This document shows, in pieces, positions 33,409-42,513 of a stretch of 64,000 nucleotides of DNA; the stretch's first letter is position 1, and every line of letters begins with the position of its first letter. The DNA is taken from contig OY282367.1 in NCBI GenBank assembly GCA_958295755.1, positions 1,554,022 through 1,618,021 of the forward strand, in the 5' to 3' direction. Made by a program: the position numbers and the translations under genes. The notes beneath the pieces are model-generated. The model was not told the origin of the DNA. It did not search any database and was given only the letters and a program-made list of their open reading frames with translations. Origin of the DNA: an uncultured Acidimicrobiales bacterium (GTDB lineage: Bacteria > Actinomycetota > Acidimicrobiia > Acidimicrobiales > Hopanoidiivorantaceae).

Positions 33409-34131
33409 GTGAGCATCGCCCAAGCTACACCGACAATCCAACTTCTCCAAGACGAATGGCAACGCGTTTCGCACTCAGAAGAGTTACTTGCCTCGGTGAA
33501 AAAGTGGACTTATCGCCATCCCTTGCTCGCCTATCGCTCTGCTTCTGAGATCATCTCATTCGTTGTGAAACCCAGTTGGAATCGTGAGCGCAAACGCGAC
33601 GAAGCCCTCAGTTGCATCTTGGAGCACTCTCAAGAACCGCTCAGTCAGCTCACAGTGCTTCAAAGTCTGCTTCCCCAAGTAACCCACCTCATCGACAAAA
33701 CATGGACTCACAATGCCGACGAATTCGCAGCCTATGTGGTAGCAATGGCTACCGAGTTGATCGCAGGTTGGAAAAAGCGCGACATCATCTGCGTCCATTG
33801 GTGGCTCTACCGCAACATCCAAACTCGTGTAACTCAAAACGCACAAACCTGGCGAAAGTATTCGCGCCAAGAAACACAGCTAGACGACCAAGAAATACCA
33901 GAAGCATCTTCCGAACCCGGTGTCAGTCTCCCCGATCTCATAGCCCTAGTGATGCAACAAGGCGAATTAGACCGCCTAACAGCAGAACTAGTAGTGCTGA
34001 CCCGCACAGGTTGCTTGACAGTAGAAACAATATCTCACAACACAGGTTTAAAACCCCAAACCCTCCGCCGAAAACGCCTGCGGGCCGAGCAACGACTCAG
34101 GTCGCGATTGAGTCTCGCCGACTTCCTCTGA
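33409..34131 (+). CDS. Sigma-factor-like DNA-binding protein
   Basis: 240 residues, starting at a GTG with GGGAGG 6 bases before it. The C-terminal 60 residues read like sigma region 4: a helix LDRLTAELVVL, then a helix-turn-helix around CLTVETISHNTGLKPQTLRRKRLRAEQR (about 200-230). The middle (about 95-150) is helical with many Trp and could correspond to region 2. I do not recognise the family, and promoter-recognition residues are not obvious, so it may be a diverged sigma factor or a general HTH regulator. It is divergent from the molybdenum hydroxylase, which it might control. Confidence 0.5.
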   Translation: MSIAQATPTIQLLQDEWQRVSHSEELLASVKKWTYRHPLLAYRSASEIISFVVKPSWNRERKRDEALSCILEHSQEPLSQLTVLQSLLPQVTHLIDKTWTHNADEFAAYVVAMATELIAGWKKRDIICVHWWLYRNIQTRVTQNAQTWRKYSRQETQLDDQEIPEASSEPGVSLPDLIALVMQQGELDRLTAELVVLTRTGCLTVETISHNTGLKPQTLRRKRLRAEQRLRSRLSLADFL

Positions 34132-34161
34132 AACTAGCCTGACTTCCTCCGAAACTAGCCA
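34120..34161. repeat. 21-bp duplication of a gene end
   Basis: The last codons and TGA of the sigma-like gene (34120-34140) are repeated at 34141-34161, where the TGA has become CGA. The second copy runs into the end of the convergent TauE gene. Confidence 0.8.
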
Positions 34162-34871
34162 AGTGCTCTCACCAGCAGCGAAATAGCCGCGCAAGATGAA
34201 ATCGTCAAAATAGCAGGGCGCACATAGCCGCGATCCAAATACTTTCGCAGAGGCGACGACAGCAAAAACCCTATAGCCACAGCAGGCCACAGCAACAGAC
34301 CTCTACCAAACTGCTGTGCGCCGAACTCGCCCACTAGCGCAAGCGTCACCAGCGAGATAGACCCTGAAATAAGAAAATAAGACGCCATCGTGCTACGTAG
34401 CTGCGGCCCCGGCATCTGCGATAAAAACAGCGCGACCACAGGTCCTGAAACTGCTGAAGTAGCACCAGAAAATCCAGCTACCAGCCCAGCTGCCGCCATG
34501 TTAGCCCGATTGAACTTAGGCACTAGTCCAAATACCATAATCGCCACGGCACTCAAAATAACAACGGCAATCAACAGGGCCGACCCGTTTTCGCTCAGAA
34601 CCCTCAAAGTCAAGGCACCTGCAACAATGCCAGGCGCGGTGCCAGCGAACATCCAAGACACCATCCGAAAGTTGATCTCCCCTCTCTCTCGCCAAGCCGA
34701 AAGCACAGTGTGAAGCAACGCAGCCAAAATGATAGATCCGGGCACCAACGAAGGCTCAATTAGAAACAGCAACGGCGCACCCAGCACATTCATGCCGAAC
34801 CCTGCCACCCCTTGGATGGTGGCCCCGACAAGAATAATCGCCGCGGCCAGCAGAAATAATGGCTCGCTCAA
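34155..34871 (-). CDS. TauE/SafE-family membrane exporter
   Basis: 238 residues, about eight hydrophobic segments. The family's paired repeat is seen: GVAGFGMNVLGAPLLFLIEP near the N-terminus and GLVAGFSGATSAVSGPVVALFL in the middle. Members export sulfite, sulfoacetate or other organosulfur anions; the substrate is not evident. It is convergent with the sigma-like gene and 58 bases downstream of the thiolase gene on the same strand. Confidence 0.85.
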   Translation of the reverse strand: MSEPLFLLAAAIILVGATIQGVAGFGMNVLGAPLLFLIEPSLVPGSIILAALLHTVLSAWRERGEINFRMVSWMFAGTAPGIVAGALTLRVLSENGSALLIAVVILSAVAIMVFGLVPKFNRANMAAAGLVAGFSGATSAVSGPVVALFLSQMPGPQLRSTMASYFLISGSISLVTLALVGEFGAQQFGRGLLLWPAVAIGFLLSSPLRKYLDRGYVRPAILTISSCAAISLLVRALG

Positions 34872-34929
34872 CTCAGCTAAATCAACTCAGTGTCTGGCAA
34901 TAACTCTTAGCCCAACTCATTCCCGAGTC

Positions 34930-36129
34930 TTAGCCAACATCATTCCCGAGCACCGACACAAAACTAACCATCTCGCCCGGGTATCCCCCCAGATTGTGCA
35001 CCATTCCTAGCTTTCTGCCTTGCAGATCTATCTGCCGCTCACCCGCCTGCCCGCGCAGCTGCAACCAGCATTCGTAGTGCATCCGCAAACCTGAAGCTCC
35101 AACCGGATGCCCGAAAGCCTTCAGTCCGCCGTCTGTATTCACAGGAAGCTCGCCGTTATGGTCAAAAGTGCCTGCCAGTATTTCTTTCCAAGCTGTGCCC
35201 CGCTCACAGAATCCCAAATCTTCCATTAGCACCATCTCGGTGGGCGTAAAGCAGTCGTGCACTTCGGCTAGAGCGATCTCCGAGCGAGGCTCCGTCACTC
35301 CGGCTTGACGATAAGCCTCAGCTCCAGCCATCTCGCACTCTGGAAATGTGGTGTAATCATAAGCCGGGTCAATCAAACCCGCCCCCGTGCCCGAAACGAA
35401 CGACAACGCCTTTATATACAGAGGGTTTTCGCAGTAGCGGTGAGCGTCTTCGGCTCGCACCACGATAGCCGCAGCCGACCCGTCAGCCACCCCCGCGCAA
35501 TCAAACACAGAAAGCTTCCCTGCCACCGCTGGCATATTACATATCTGCTCTGCTGAGGTTTCCCTGCGGAACTGAGCTAGCGGATTGACTGCGCCGTTGC
35601 GATGGTTTTTCTCGGCAACCTTGGCCACCGCAAAGCGTAGCTCGTCGGGATCAACCTTGTATTTCTCGGCGTAGGCAGGCAACACAAGACTGTACATAGC
35701 GGCGGCTGTGAGGTTGCGCTTGGTGCCGTCATGCCATGTAGCCCCGCCGACCAGCCCTTGATAGCCGCTGTCTTTCACCTTCTCCACGCCCACTGCCATC
35801 GCTATGTCGTAGGCACCTGAAGCCACAGAGTAAGAGGCGTTTCGCAGGGCTTCAGAGCCGGTGGCACAAAAGTTCTCCACCCTAGTCACGGGCTTGCCGT
35901 GAAGCTTCAGCGGAGCAGATAGCACATAGCCGCCGTTGCCCCCTGTGGCGGTGCCGACCCAGTAGGCGTCAATGTCGTGCTTAGTGAGACCAGCTTGGTC
36001 AAAGGCGAGCTGAGTGGCTTCTATGAGCATGTCGTCTTGGCTTTTGTCCCAGTGCTCTCCGAATGGGATGCAGCCCATAGAGATGATTGCCACCTTGTCT
36101 TTGATGCTGTTTTTTGTGTTGCTTTGCAT
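34930..36129 (-). CDS. Thiolase family protein (SCP-x-like acetyl-CoA acyltransferase)
   Basis: 399 residues. The nucleophilic cysteine is C88 in ENFCATGSEALRNA; HDCFT and HPVGASGLRM supply the later active-site His and loop. The order resembles the SCP-x/lipid-transfer thiolases that actinobacteria use on steroid side chains, where the motif set differs from biosynthetic thiolases. It is 41 bases downstream of the HMG-CoA-synthase-like/OB-fold gene; such an OB-fold partner is a usual companion of these thiolases. AGGAAGG precedes the ATG. Confidence 0.9.
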   Translation of the reverse strand: MQSNTKNSIKDKVAIISMGCIPFGEHWDKSQDDMLIEATQLAFDQAGLTKHDIDAYWVGTATGGNGGYVLSAPLKLHGKPVTRVENFCATGSEALRNASYSVASGAYDIAMAVGVEKVKDSGYQGLVGGATWHDGTKRNLTAAAMYSLVLPAYAEKYKVDPDELRFAVAKVAEKNHRNGAVNPLAQFRRETSAEQICNMPAVAGKLSVFDCAGVADGSAAAIVVRAEDAHRYCENPLYIKALSFVSGTGAGLIDPAYDYTTFPECEMAGAEAYRQAGVTEPRSEIALAEVHDCFTPTEMVLMEDLGFCERGTAWKEILAGTFDHNGELPVNTDGGLKAFGHPVGASGLRMHYECWLQLRGQAGERQIDLQGRKLGMVHNLGGYPGEMVSFVSVLGNDVG

Positions 36130-36170
36130 ACTGCCTTCCTAACCTTCTTCTTCCTACTTTCTTCCAGCCT

Positions 36171-37625
36171 TCACTTCCCAGCCCGAACTGGTCGGGCTTT
36201 CCAGAAGTAGTTCTGGATGCCGTCTGACGAATACAGCTTTCTGAAGGTCATCTCCACTGGCATCCCCACTTCCACCTCATCAGGGTCGACATCGGTCAGC
36301 TCCACAGGTAGCCGTCCCCCACCTTCAAAATCCACGATGGCAAACACCACAGGCGGACTCACCGAATACACCAACCGATCCACCGTATAAGTAACGACCT
36401 TGGCCGGCACCTCAGCCATCGCAATCGGGTCCATAGCATCGTCTTCGTTGCGGATAGAAACCCGCGCCGGCGGCAGATGAACCGTGCTGCTCTCCTGCCC
36501 TTGCGACCCCACGAAACCGAATTTCCAATCGCTGCTACGAGCCGCGGCCGACATAGATGGACGCTCTGGCTCCATTCGATTGGGCGGCTGGATTTGTATC
36601 TGCCCCCTCCAGTGCAAGAACTTCCCGTAGTTCAGCTTCCCACATGCGCCAATCTGTGCCGACAACGGACGGGAACTAGTATGGCTAGCAATAGCTTCTG
36701 TGGTGCGAAACACCAGAATGTCCACGCCGTCTATGAGCGACACTACAGCTATGATCTGGTCGGGTTCAGCCTGCTCCAACTCATTCGTCAATAGCAACAG
36801 CGAATGGGCGACGCCCGTATTGCCCACCGAATCCGATAAATCAGTAGCTACCCGGCCTATCGCCTGCCCTGAAGCCAAACCTGAAGCCAGTCCCGATGCC
36901 ACTCTGCGAACCGAGCGAGAGTGCGTGCCTGTAACCACTGCTGTATCTATTTTGGAATTAACCTCAGCAGCAACTTGTTCCACAGCTTGCGCCCAAGCTT
37001 TCTCAAACAACGGCACATACACAGACTCAGCAAACCGCTCTTCCCACTGCTTAGTGGCAGTTGCCCCCGGCATGCGCCAGCGGTCGGTGAACTCTTCGGT
37101 GGCGGAGGCTTGAGCTATACAGGTTGCCAACACTGGCGCGTCTGCTGTTTCAGCCCCCACCAAAATGGCAGCAGCTCCGTCACCACCATCTGATTCATCA
37201 CGACTAGTAACCAGCCCTCCTCTGATGTCAGAAGCCACGACCATCGTAGAGTGCCCGCCTTCAGCCGCCTGAGTAGCAGCCCTCAACGCAGCTATACCCG
37301 ATCGGGCTGCCCCGCCGAAATCGGCAGCCGAAGACTCCTGCGCTAGACGCAACACAGCGTGTATCGCCCCGGCATTGGTCTTTTCTAAATACGCAGGCGA
37401 TGTGGTTGAGAACCAAACAGAATCCACTGCCGCTAACGGCGCGTCACGCTTAGCAGTTCGTGCGGCTTCTGCGCCCATCGTGGTAGTGTCTTCGTCAAAA
37501 GAAGCCACGCTACGCTCACCTTTGCCACCTCCCGATCCCATAACTTCGGCAATGTCGGCTCGCCTCAAACGCCGATAGGGAACATAGCCTCCGTAGCTCA
37601 AAATTCCTGTCTTCATTCTTTTCAT
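36171..37625 (-). CDS. HMG-CoA-synthase-like protein fused to an OB-fold (DUF35) acyl-CoA-associated domain
   Basis: About 484 residues. The N-terminal half (GILSYGGYVPYRRLRR, EDTTTMGAEAAR, ...DFGGAARSGIAALRAA) is a thiolase-fold condensing domain like HMG-CoA synthase, but Ala stands where the catalytic Cys is expected (GGAARSG). The C-terminal 150 residues are an OB-fold (VVTYTVDRLVY, VELTDVDPDEVEVGMPVEM). The expected zinc ribbon is reduced to CGKLNYGKF with a single Cys. The frame is open to 37727, overlapping the divergent CoA transferase; ATG at 37625 (or 37616) with AGGAG upstream gives a normal start. It probably assists the adjacent thiolase. Confidence 0.8.
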   Translation of the reverse strand: MKRMKTGILSYGGYVPYRRLRRADIAEVMGSGGGKGERSVASFDEDTTTMGAEAARTAKRDAPLAAVDSVWFSTTSPAYLEKTNAGAIHAVLRLAQESSAADFGGAARSGIAALRAATQAAEGGHSTMVVASDIRGGLVTSRDESDGGDGAAAILVGAETADAPVLATCIAQASATEEFTDRWRMPGATATKQWEERFAESVYVPLFEKAWAQAVEQVAAEVNSKIDTAVVTGTHSRSVRRVASGLASGLASGQAIGRVATDLSDSVGNTGVAHSLLLLTNELEQAEPDQIIAVVSLIDGVDILVFRTTEAIASHTSSRPLSAQIGACGKLNYGKFLHWRGQIQIQPPNRMEPERPSMSAAARSSDWKFGFVGSQGQESSTVHLPPARVSIRNEDDAMDPIAMAEVPAKVVTYTVDRLVYSVSPPVVFAIVDFEGGGRLPVELTDVDPDEVEVGMPVEMTFRKLYSSDGIQNYFWKARPVRAGK

Positions 37626-37704
37626 CTTACGGCTGGCACTCCTATGGCAACACTTTTGGCTAATCTGAAGGCTAGTAAAAAGGCCAGAAAAGAGGAGGTC
37701 GCAG

Positions 37705-38955
37705 TTGCGAGTGGGTGAGACAACCAACGAACAAGCGCAGAATTACGGCAAGCCCTTAGACGGCGTACGCATCTTGGCTGTAGAACAAATGCAGGCCCTG
37801 CCTTTCGGCACACAGCTGCTAAGCCGACTGGGTGCCGATGTGGTGAAGGTGGAGCATCCGAAATTCGGCGAATCGGGGCGCAGCTCACAACCCGCAATGT
37901 CTGACCCGCAAGGGCGACAGGTAGGTGCCACATTTCTGCGCAACAACCTTTCTAAGCGCAGCATCACCATAGACATCAAACACCCTCGCGGGCGCGAGCT
38001 GCTACTACAACTGGCTCCTCATTTTGATGTGTTCGCAGAAAACTTCAAAGCCGGAGCCCTTACCAAGCTCGCCTTAGACTACGATGCCGTCTCTGCCGTC
38101 CATCCGCAGGTCATCTATCTTTCGGTATCAGGTTTCGGCAACCTCGGAGACTCGCCGTATCAAAACTGGCCAGCTTATGCGGGCGTAGCCGAGTCTATGT
38201 CGAGCCTCTACTCGTGGAGCACCCCTAACAACACCGCTCCAACCATCAGCCCTCTAGGGGCTTTGGGCGATACCGTCTCTGCCACCTTCGCCGTTATCGG
38301 CGTGCTGGCTGCTCTGCGCCATCGCGATCTTCACGGCATCGGCCAGCATGTAGATATCTCTATGCTTGATTGCATGGTCGCTCTAGCCGATGTGCAGCTT
38401 CAATACGAATCTATGGGCGTGGTGCGCGATCCGCAGTCTCGTGGCGCGCTCATTTTGACCAGTTTCAAGGCAGCCAACGGCTGGTTCATGATACAAGTAG
38501 GGCGAGAACACCAATGGGAACGCCTCTGTGAGATAATCGGCAAACCCGAATGGCTCTCCGACCCTCGCTTCGCCACTCGAGCCGGCTGGGGCGAACACCA
38601 AGAAGATGTTATCCGCCCAGCTGTTGAAGCCTGGGCCGCCGACAAATCCAAGCAAGAAGTTTGTGCCCTTTTTGCCAATGCTGGCGTAGCGGCTGGCCCC
38701 TGCAACTCCCCCGCCGAAGTCATGGAAGACCCTCACATCAAAGCCCACAACATGGTGGTAGAAATGCCCCGCACCGACTATGTAGCCAATCCCGTAGTAA
38801 CACCGGGCAACCCTGTCAAACTCTCAAAGATGACAGAAGGTCCTGATACCCGTGTCCCTTGGCTGGGCGAACACACCTACGAGGTTTTGACAGCAGAACT
38901 AGGGCTTGACGAAACTGAACTAGAAGAGCTCCAGACAAAAGGCGTGATCGGATAA
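37705..38955 (+). CDS. CaiB/BaiF CoA transferase
   Basis: Class III CoA transferase, 416 residues, with the CoA-binding opening GVRILAVEQMQALPFGTQLLSRLGADVVKVE shortened at the usual place and the catalytic Asp in HVDISMLD (about residue 217). AGAGGAGG at 37691-37698 precedes two in-frame starts, TTG at 37705 and GTG at 37711. First gene of a co-directional lipid set: CoA transferase, enoyl-CoA hydratase, acyl-CoA dehydrogenase, SDR. It probably activates a carboxylic acid for beta-oxidation; substrate unknown. Confidence 0.9.
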   Translation: MRVGETTNEQAQNYGKPLDGVRILAVEQMQALPFGTQLLSRLGADVVKVEHPKFGESGRSSQPAMSDPQGRQVGATFLRNNLSKRSITIDIKHPRGRELLLQLAPHFDVFAENFKAGALTKLALDYDAVSAVHPQVIYLSVSGFGNLGDSPYQNWPAYAGVAESMSSLYSWSTPNNTAPTISPLGALGDTVSATFAVIGVLAALRHRDLHGIGQHVDISMLDCMVALADVQLQYESMGVVRDPQSRGALILTSFKAANGWFMIQVGREHQWERLCEIIGKPEWLSDPRFATRAGWGEHQEDVIRPAVEAWAADKSKQEVCALFANAGVAAGPCNSPAEVMEDPHIKAHNMVVEMPRTDYVANPVVTPGNPVKLSKMTEGPDTRVPWLGEHTYEVLTAELGLDETELEELQTKGVIG

Positions 38956-38976
38956 CCAGGCGTGATCGGATAACCA
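38941..38976. repeat. 18-bp duplication of a gene end
   Basis: GGCGTGATCGGATAACCA (38941-38958), holding the last codons and TAA stop of the CoA transferase gene, is repeated exactly at 38959-38976, giving a second in-frame stop. Confidence 0.9.
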
Positions 38977-38988
38977 GAAAGGTCAACT

Positions 38989-39807
38989 ATGGATTTCATC
39001 AACTATGAGACAGACAACAAAGTCGCCGTCATAACTCTCGACCGACCAGAAAAAAGCAACGCCCAACATGCTCCGATGCTCCGCGAACTCGACTCCGCCT
39101 GGGACACCGCCGCAGCCGATGACGACATCAGGGTCATAGTGGTTCGCGCCAACGGCAAACATTTCTCAGCAGGGCACGACCTCAGCGATGAGGGCAAGCA
39201 CTGGTGGAGCCAAGAGGTCGACATTCAAAATAAAGGCTTGGAAGCCGTCTACCAGTGGGAGCGCACCCACTATCTGGGCTTCACCCGCAAATGGCGTGAC
39301 ATCCCCAAGCCGTCTATCGCAGCCGTGCAGGGAGCCTGCATCGCTGGTGGTCTCATGCTGGCATGGCCGTGCGATCTCATCATCGCCGCAGACGATGCCA
39401 AATTTTCCGACCCTGTAGCTCGCATGGCTATAGGCGGCGTGGAATATCACGGCCACACTTGGGAACTAGGTGCCCGCAAGGCTAAGGAACTGCTATTCAC
39501 AGGCCGCTATCTAGGTGCTGAAGAAGCCGAGAAGCTAGGCATGGTAAACCGAGTCGTTTCCAGAGACAGCTTGGATTCTGAAACCATGCAGCTGGCACAT
39601 GAAATAGCCGAAATGCACCCTTTCGGTTTAGCCGCCGCCAAGCGAGCAGTCAATCAAACCTTAGACATCATGGGCTTTTACGCCTCGCTCCAGTCGGTCT
39701 TTGACATCCACGCTACCGGACACGGCAATGCTCTGAGCGTCACTGGCGGCAAAGCTACGATTTTGTCTAACTTGCAAGAGATGAAATCCGGAGCCAAACA
39801 TGTGTAG
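38989..39807 (+). CDS. Enoyl-CoA hydratase/isomerase family protein
   Basis: 272 residues of the crotonase fold. The oxyanion-hole segments are HFSAGHDLSD (about 60-69) and GACIAGGLMLAWPCDLIIA (about 113-131). The position of the catalytic Glu in classic hydratases is filled within GGVEYHGHTWELG, so isomerase or another crotonase activity is possible. The gene lies 33 bases after the CoA transferase. AGAAAGG precedes the ATG. Confidence 0.9.
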   Translation: MDFINYETDNKVAVITLDRPEKSNAQHAPMLRELDSAWDTAAADDDIRVIVVRANGKHFSAGHDLSDEGKHWWSQEVDIQNKGLEAVYQWERTHYLGFTRKWRDIPKPSIAAVQGACIAGGLMLAWPCDLIIAADDAKFSDPVARMAIGGVEYHGHTWELGARKAKELLFTGRYLGAEEAEKLGMVNRVVSRDSLDSETMQLAHEIAEMHPFGLAAAKRAVNQTLDIMGFYASLQSVFDIHATGHGNALSVTGGKATILSNLQEMKSGAKHV

Positions 39808-39838
39808 AGCCAAACATGTGTAAGGCCAAACATATTTA
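39791..39838. repeat. 16-bp tandem repeat of a gene end, 3 copies
   Basis: GAGCCAAACATGTGTA at 39791-39806 and 39807-39822, and a diverged copy at 39823-39838. Copy 1 spans the last codons and TAG stop of the enoyl-CoA hydratase gene. Confidence 0.9.
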
Positions 39839-39853
39839 AGGCTTCCTATAGCT

Positions 39854-41050
39854 ATGGATTTTTCACTTAGCCCCAACGAGCAAGACTTCGCAGAAGAAGT
39901 CCGCACTTGGTTAGAAGAGCATCTGGTCGGCGACTTCGCCAGCTTGCACAACCGAGGCGGCACAGGGCAAGAAGACATAGAACCAGAGCTACTCATCGCT
40001 TGGGAACGCGAACTGGCCACAGGCGGCTGGCTGGGGCTGGATTACCCCAAAGAACTCGGCGGACGAGCAGCCACGCTCATGGAGCAGGTTGTCTTTTATA
40101 TGACATATGTGAAGGCTCGCGCCCCTGGGCGGATGCCTAATATGGGCGTCACGCTGTTAGGTCCTACCCTTTTGGCGTATGGCACGCCCGAACAGCAACA
40201 ACGATTCATCCCACCTATTCTCTCCGGCGAAGAATTCTGGTGTCAAGGGTATTCCGAGCCTAACGCAGGCTCTGATTTGGCGAATGTGGCAACCAAAGCC
40301 AGCCTGCAAGGTAGCCGCTGGGTCATCAACGGACAAAAAGTCTGGACTTCTCTGGCGCAGTTCTCCGACTGGTGCTTTGTGGTGTGTCGCACGCAAGAGG
40401 GCACGCAACGACATCGAGGTCTGTCTTATCTGCTTGTGCCGATGCGCCAAGTTGGTGTAGAGATACGCCCTATCGTCCAGATCACAGGAGGCACCGAATT
40501 CAACGAGGTATTTTTCACCGATGCCGAAACCGATGCCGACTTGGTGGTAGGCGAGCCGGGCGGCGGCTGGGCTGTAGCGATGGGAACTTTAGCTTTCGAG
40601 CGTGGAGCGTCCACCCTCGGTCAACAGCTTTCATTTCGCCAAGAATTCGACGACCTCCTCGCCTTCGCACAGACCACCGGAGTAGCCGACCATCCCATCG
40701 TGCGAGATGCCCTCACCCGAAGCTACTGCGAGCTTGAGATCATGCGCTTCAACAACCTGCGAATGCTCACATCTATAGAAGCAGCAGCCCAACAAGAATC
40801 AATCACTCCCGGCCCAGAGATGTCTATCGGCAAGCTCTATTGGTCGCACTGGCATCGCTCATTCGGTGAGCTAGCTATGAAAGTGCACGGAGCAGCTGGG
40901 TTAGTAGCAGACCAGAATTCCGTCTCTCACTACCCTCTATCTCGCCATCAACGAACCTTTCTTTATAGCCGAGCACATACCATCTACGCAGGCTCCAGCG
41001 AGATTCAAAAAAACATAATCGGCGAACGGGTTCTAGGGCTGCCAAGATAG
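39854..41050 (+). CDS. Acyl-CoA dehydrogenase
   Basis: FAD-dependent dehydrogenase, 398 residues. Signatures: QGYSEPNAGSDLANVATKA (FAD/substrate loop, near 140), VWTSLAQFSDW, and the C-terminal TIYAGSSEIQKNIIGERVLGLPR. The pattern is close to the medium/long-chain enzymes paired in actinobacterial sterol side-chain catabolism. These often work as heterotetramers, but no second subunit gene is adjacent. It sits between enoyl-CoA hydratase and SDR genes on the same strand. Confidence 0.92.
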   Translation: MDFSLSPNEQDFAEEVRTWLEEHLVGDFASLHNRGGTGQEDIEPELLIAWERELATGGWLGLDYPKELGGRAATLMEQVVFYMTYVKARAPGRMPNMGVTLLGPTLLAYGTPEQQQRFIPPILSGEEFWCQGYSEPNAGSDLANVATKASLQGSRWVINGQKVWTSLAQFSDWCFVVCRTQEGTQRHRGLSYLLVPMRQVGVEIRPIVQITGGTEFNEVFFTDAETDADLVVGEPGGGWAVAMGTLAFERGASTLGQQLSFRQEFDDLLAFAQTTGVADHPIVRDALTRSYCELEIMRFNNLRMLTSIEAAAQQESITPGPEMSIGKLYWSHWHRSFGELAMKVHGAAGLVADQNSVSHYPLSRHQRTFLYSRAHTIYAGSSEIQKNIIGERVLGLPR

Positions 41051-41073
41051 ACAAGGGCTGCCAAGATAGATAA
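41036..41073. repeat. 19-bp duplication of a gene end
   Basis: GGGCTGCCAAGATAGACAA (41036-41054), with the final codons and TAG of the acyl-CoA dehydrogenase gene, is repeated at 41055-41073 with one change. Confidence 0.9.
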
Positions 41074-41084
41074 GGAGTTCCCAT

Positions 41085-41861
41085 ATGTTCGATCTAACAG
41101 GAAAAGTAGCTCTAGTCACTGGCGCAGGCCAAGGCGTGGGGGCTGGCATCGCCGCTGCTCTCGCCAGCCAAGGTGCATCGGTAGCCGTGAACGATGTGGT
41201 GACAGAGCGAGCAGAACTATGTGCCACCGAGCTAGCCGCGAAACTCGCCACCAGTAGCCCCAAAGTAATACCCAAAGTAATGGCAGCCCCTTTTGATGTG
41301 ACCGACAGAGTAGCAGTAGAAAGTGCCATATTTCAAGTCGCCAGCAACCTCGGCCCTATCGACATCCTTGTCAACAACGCAGGCAACGCCGGGGCTAACA
41401 CCTTTGAGCCGACCCGTTTTTCCGAACTCGACCCCGATCACTGGCAAAAGTTCATAGATGTAAACCTCTACGGCGTGCTGAACTGCACCAAAGCTGTGAT
41501 TTCCAGTATGCAAACTCGCCGCTGGGGACGCATCATCACTATCTCATCTGGGGCTGGGCAGTCAGGTCTCGATCTCGGCGTGTCAATCTACGGAGCAGCT
41601 AAAGGAGGCAGCATCGCCTTCATGCGCCACATCGCCATTGAGAATGCCAAAATGGGTATAACAGCCAACAGCCTCGCACTGGGGCTGATGAACACCATTG
41701 ACGACCCCACCGTGACCCAACATATGGAGCGTGTCATCCCTGTGGGGCGGCTTGGCTCGCCCGAAGATATCGGCGCAGCCTGCGTATGGCTAGCATCTGA
41801 AGAAGCCGAATGGGTTACAAATCAGACCATCGGCATCAACGGCGGCTCCTTGCCGAGCTGA
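41085..41861 (+). CDS. Short-chain dehydrogenase/reductase
   Basis: 258 residues of the classical SDR type: cofactor motif TGAGQGVGAGIA (residues 11-22), NNAG, catalytic Ser in ISSGAGQ and Y-x-x-x-K in SIYGAAKGG. The C-terminal segment INGGSLPS is normal for NAD(P)H-dependent 3-hydroxyacyl or alcohol dehydrogenases. AAGGAG precedes the ATG. Only one base separates it from the next gene, so it heads a coupled pair with the flavodoxin-fold reductases. Confidence 0.9.
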   Translation: MFDLTGKVALVTGAGQGVGAGIAAALASQGASVAVNDVVTERAELCATELAAKLATSSPKVIPKVMAAPFDVTDRVAVESAIFQVASNLGPIDILVNNAGNAGANTFEPTRFSELDPDHWQKFIDVNLYGVLNCTKAVISSMQTRRWGRIITISSGAGQSGLDLGVSIYGAAKGGSIAFMRHIAIENAKMGITANSLALGLMNTIDDPTVTQHMERVIPVGRLGSPEDIGAACVWLASEEAEWVTNQTIGINGGSLPS

Positions 41862-41862
41862 T

Positions 41863-42468
41863 ATGACCACCACTGAAACAACACAGCGAAACTGCCTGCT
41901 AGTTGTCGCCAACCCCGAAGACGACAGCTTCATCTCAGACCTTGCCGACACTGCCAGCGCAGCTTTCTCTTCGTCCGGCTGGAAAGTGGACACGATCGAC
42001 CTGTCCGACTACAACCCCGCCATGACCACTGAAGACCGCCGTGCTTATCACACCGACAACCCGATAGTCGACCCCATAGTGCGAACCCATGCCGACATGG
42101 TGCTAGCTGCCGAAGCTCTGGTATTTGTTTATCCCGTTGTCTGGGGCACACTGCCCGCCTTGTTGAAAGGCTGGTTTGACCGCACGATGGTAGTCGGTGT
42201 GGCACTCAAACTTGTCAACGGCAAAGTCAAGCGCAACCTAACCAAAATCAGAAAAGTTGCCGCCCTAGCCTGCGACACTTCAGAGTCGCGCCTACCCGGA
42301 ACATTCCACGACGGCGGCAAACGTCTGATGAAGCGAACCCTCACAATAATCACTCACCCTCGCTGCAAGAGCGTCTATCTACAGCATCGCGCCATCAAAT
42401 ATCCAGGCAGTGGCACAGACTTCAAAGAAAAAGCAAATCAGTCACTCAAAAAACTAGCTATAACTTGA
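41863..42468 (+). CDS. Flavodoxin-fold NAD(P)H-dependent oxidoreductase
   Basis: 201 residues. Related to MdaB/KefF-type quinone reductases: an N-terminal strand LLVVANPEDDSFISDLADTA and the flavin-binding loop VFVYPVVWGTLPALLKGWFDR (about 85-105). It reduces quinones or similar compounds with FMN or FAD. It is followed by a second related gene, so this is a tandem pair. Confidence 0.8.
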   Translation: MTTTETTQRNCLLVVANPEDDSFISDLADTASAAFSSSGWKVDTIDLSDYNPAMTTEDRRAYHTDNPIVDPIVRTHADMVLAAEALVFVYPVVWGTLPALLKGWFDRTMVVGVALKLVNGKVKRNLTKIRKVAALACDTSESRLPGTFHDGGKRLMKRTLTIITHPRCKSVYLQHRAIKYPGSGTDFKEKANQSLKKLAIT

Positions 42469-42474
42469 CCTTCA

Positions 42475-42500
42475 AACTCCACTAGCAAACTCCACTAGAT
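42475..42500. repeat. 13-bp direct repeat, 2 copies
   Basis: AAACTCCACTAGC at 42475-42487 and, with one change, at 42488-42500, in the spacer between the two flavodoxin-fold genes. Confidence 0.75.
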
Positions 42501-42513
42501 CACTAAAGCAACT

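Noticed and set aside
37626..37727. Upstream extension of the HMG-CoA-synthase-like gene
   Set aside because: It overlaps the divergent CoA transferase start and has no family resemblance before residue 35.
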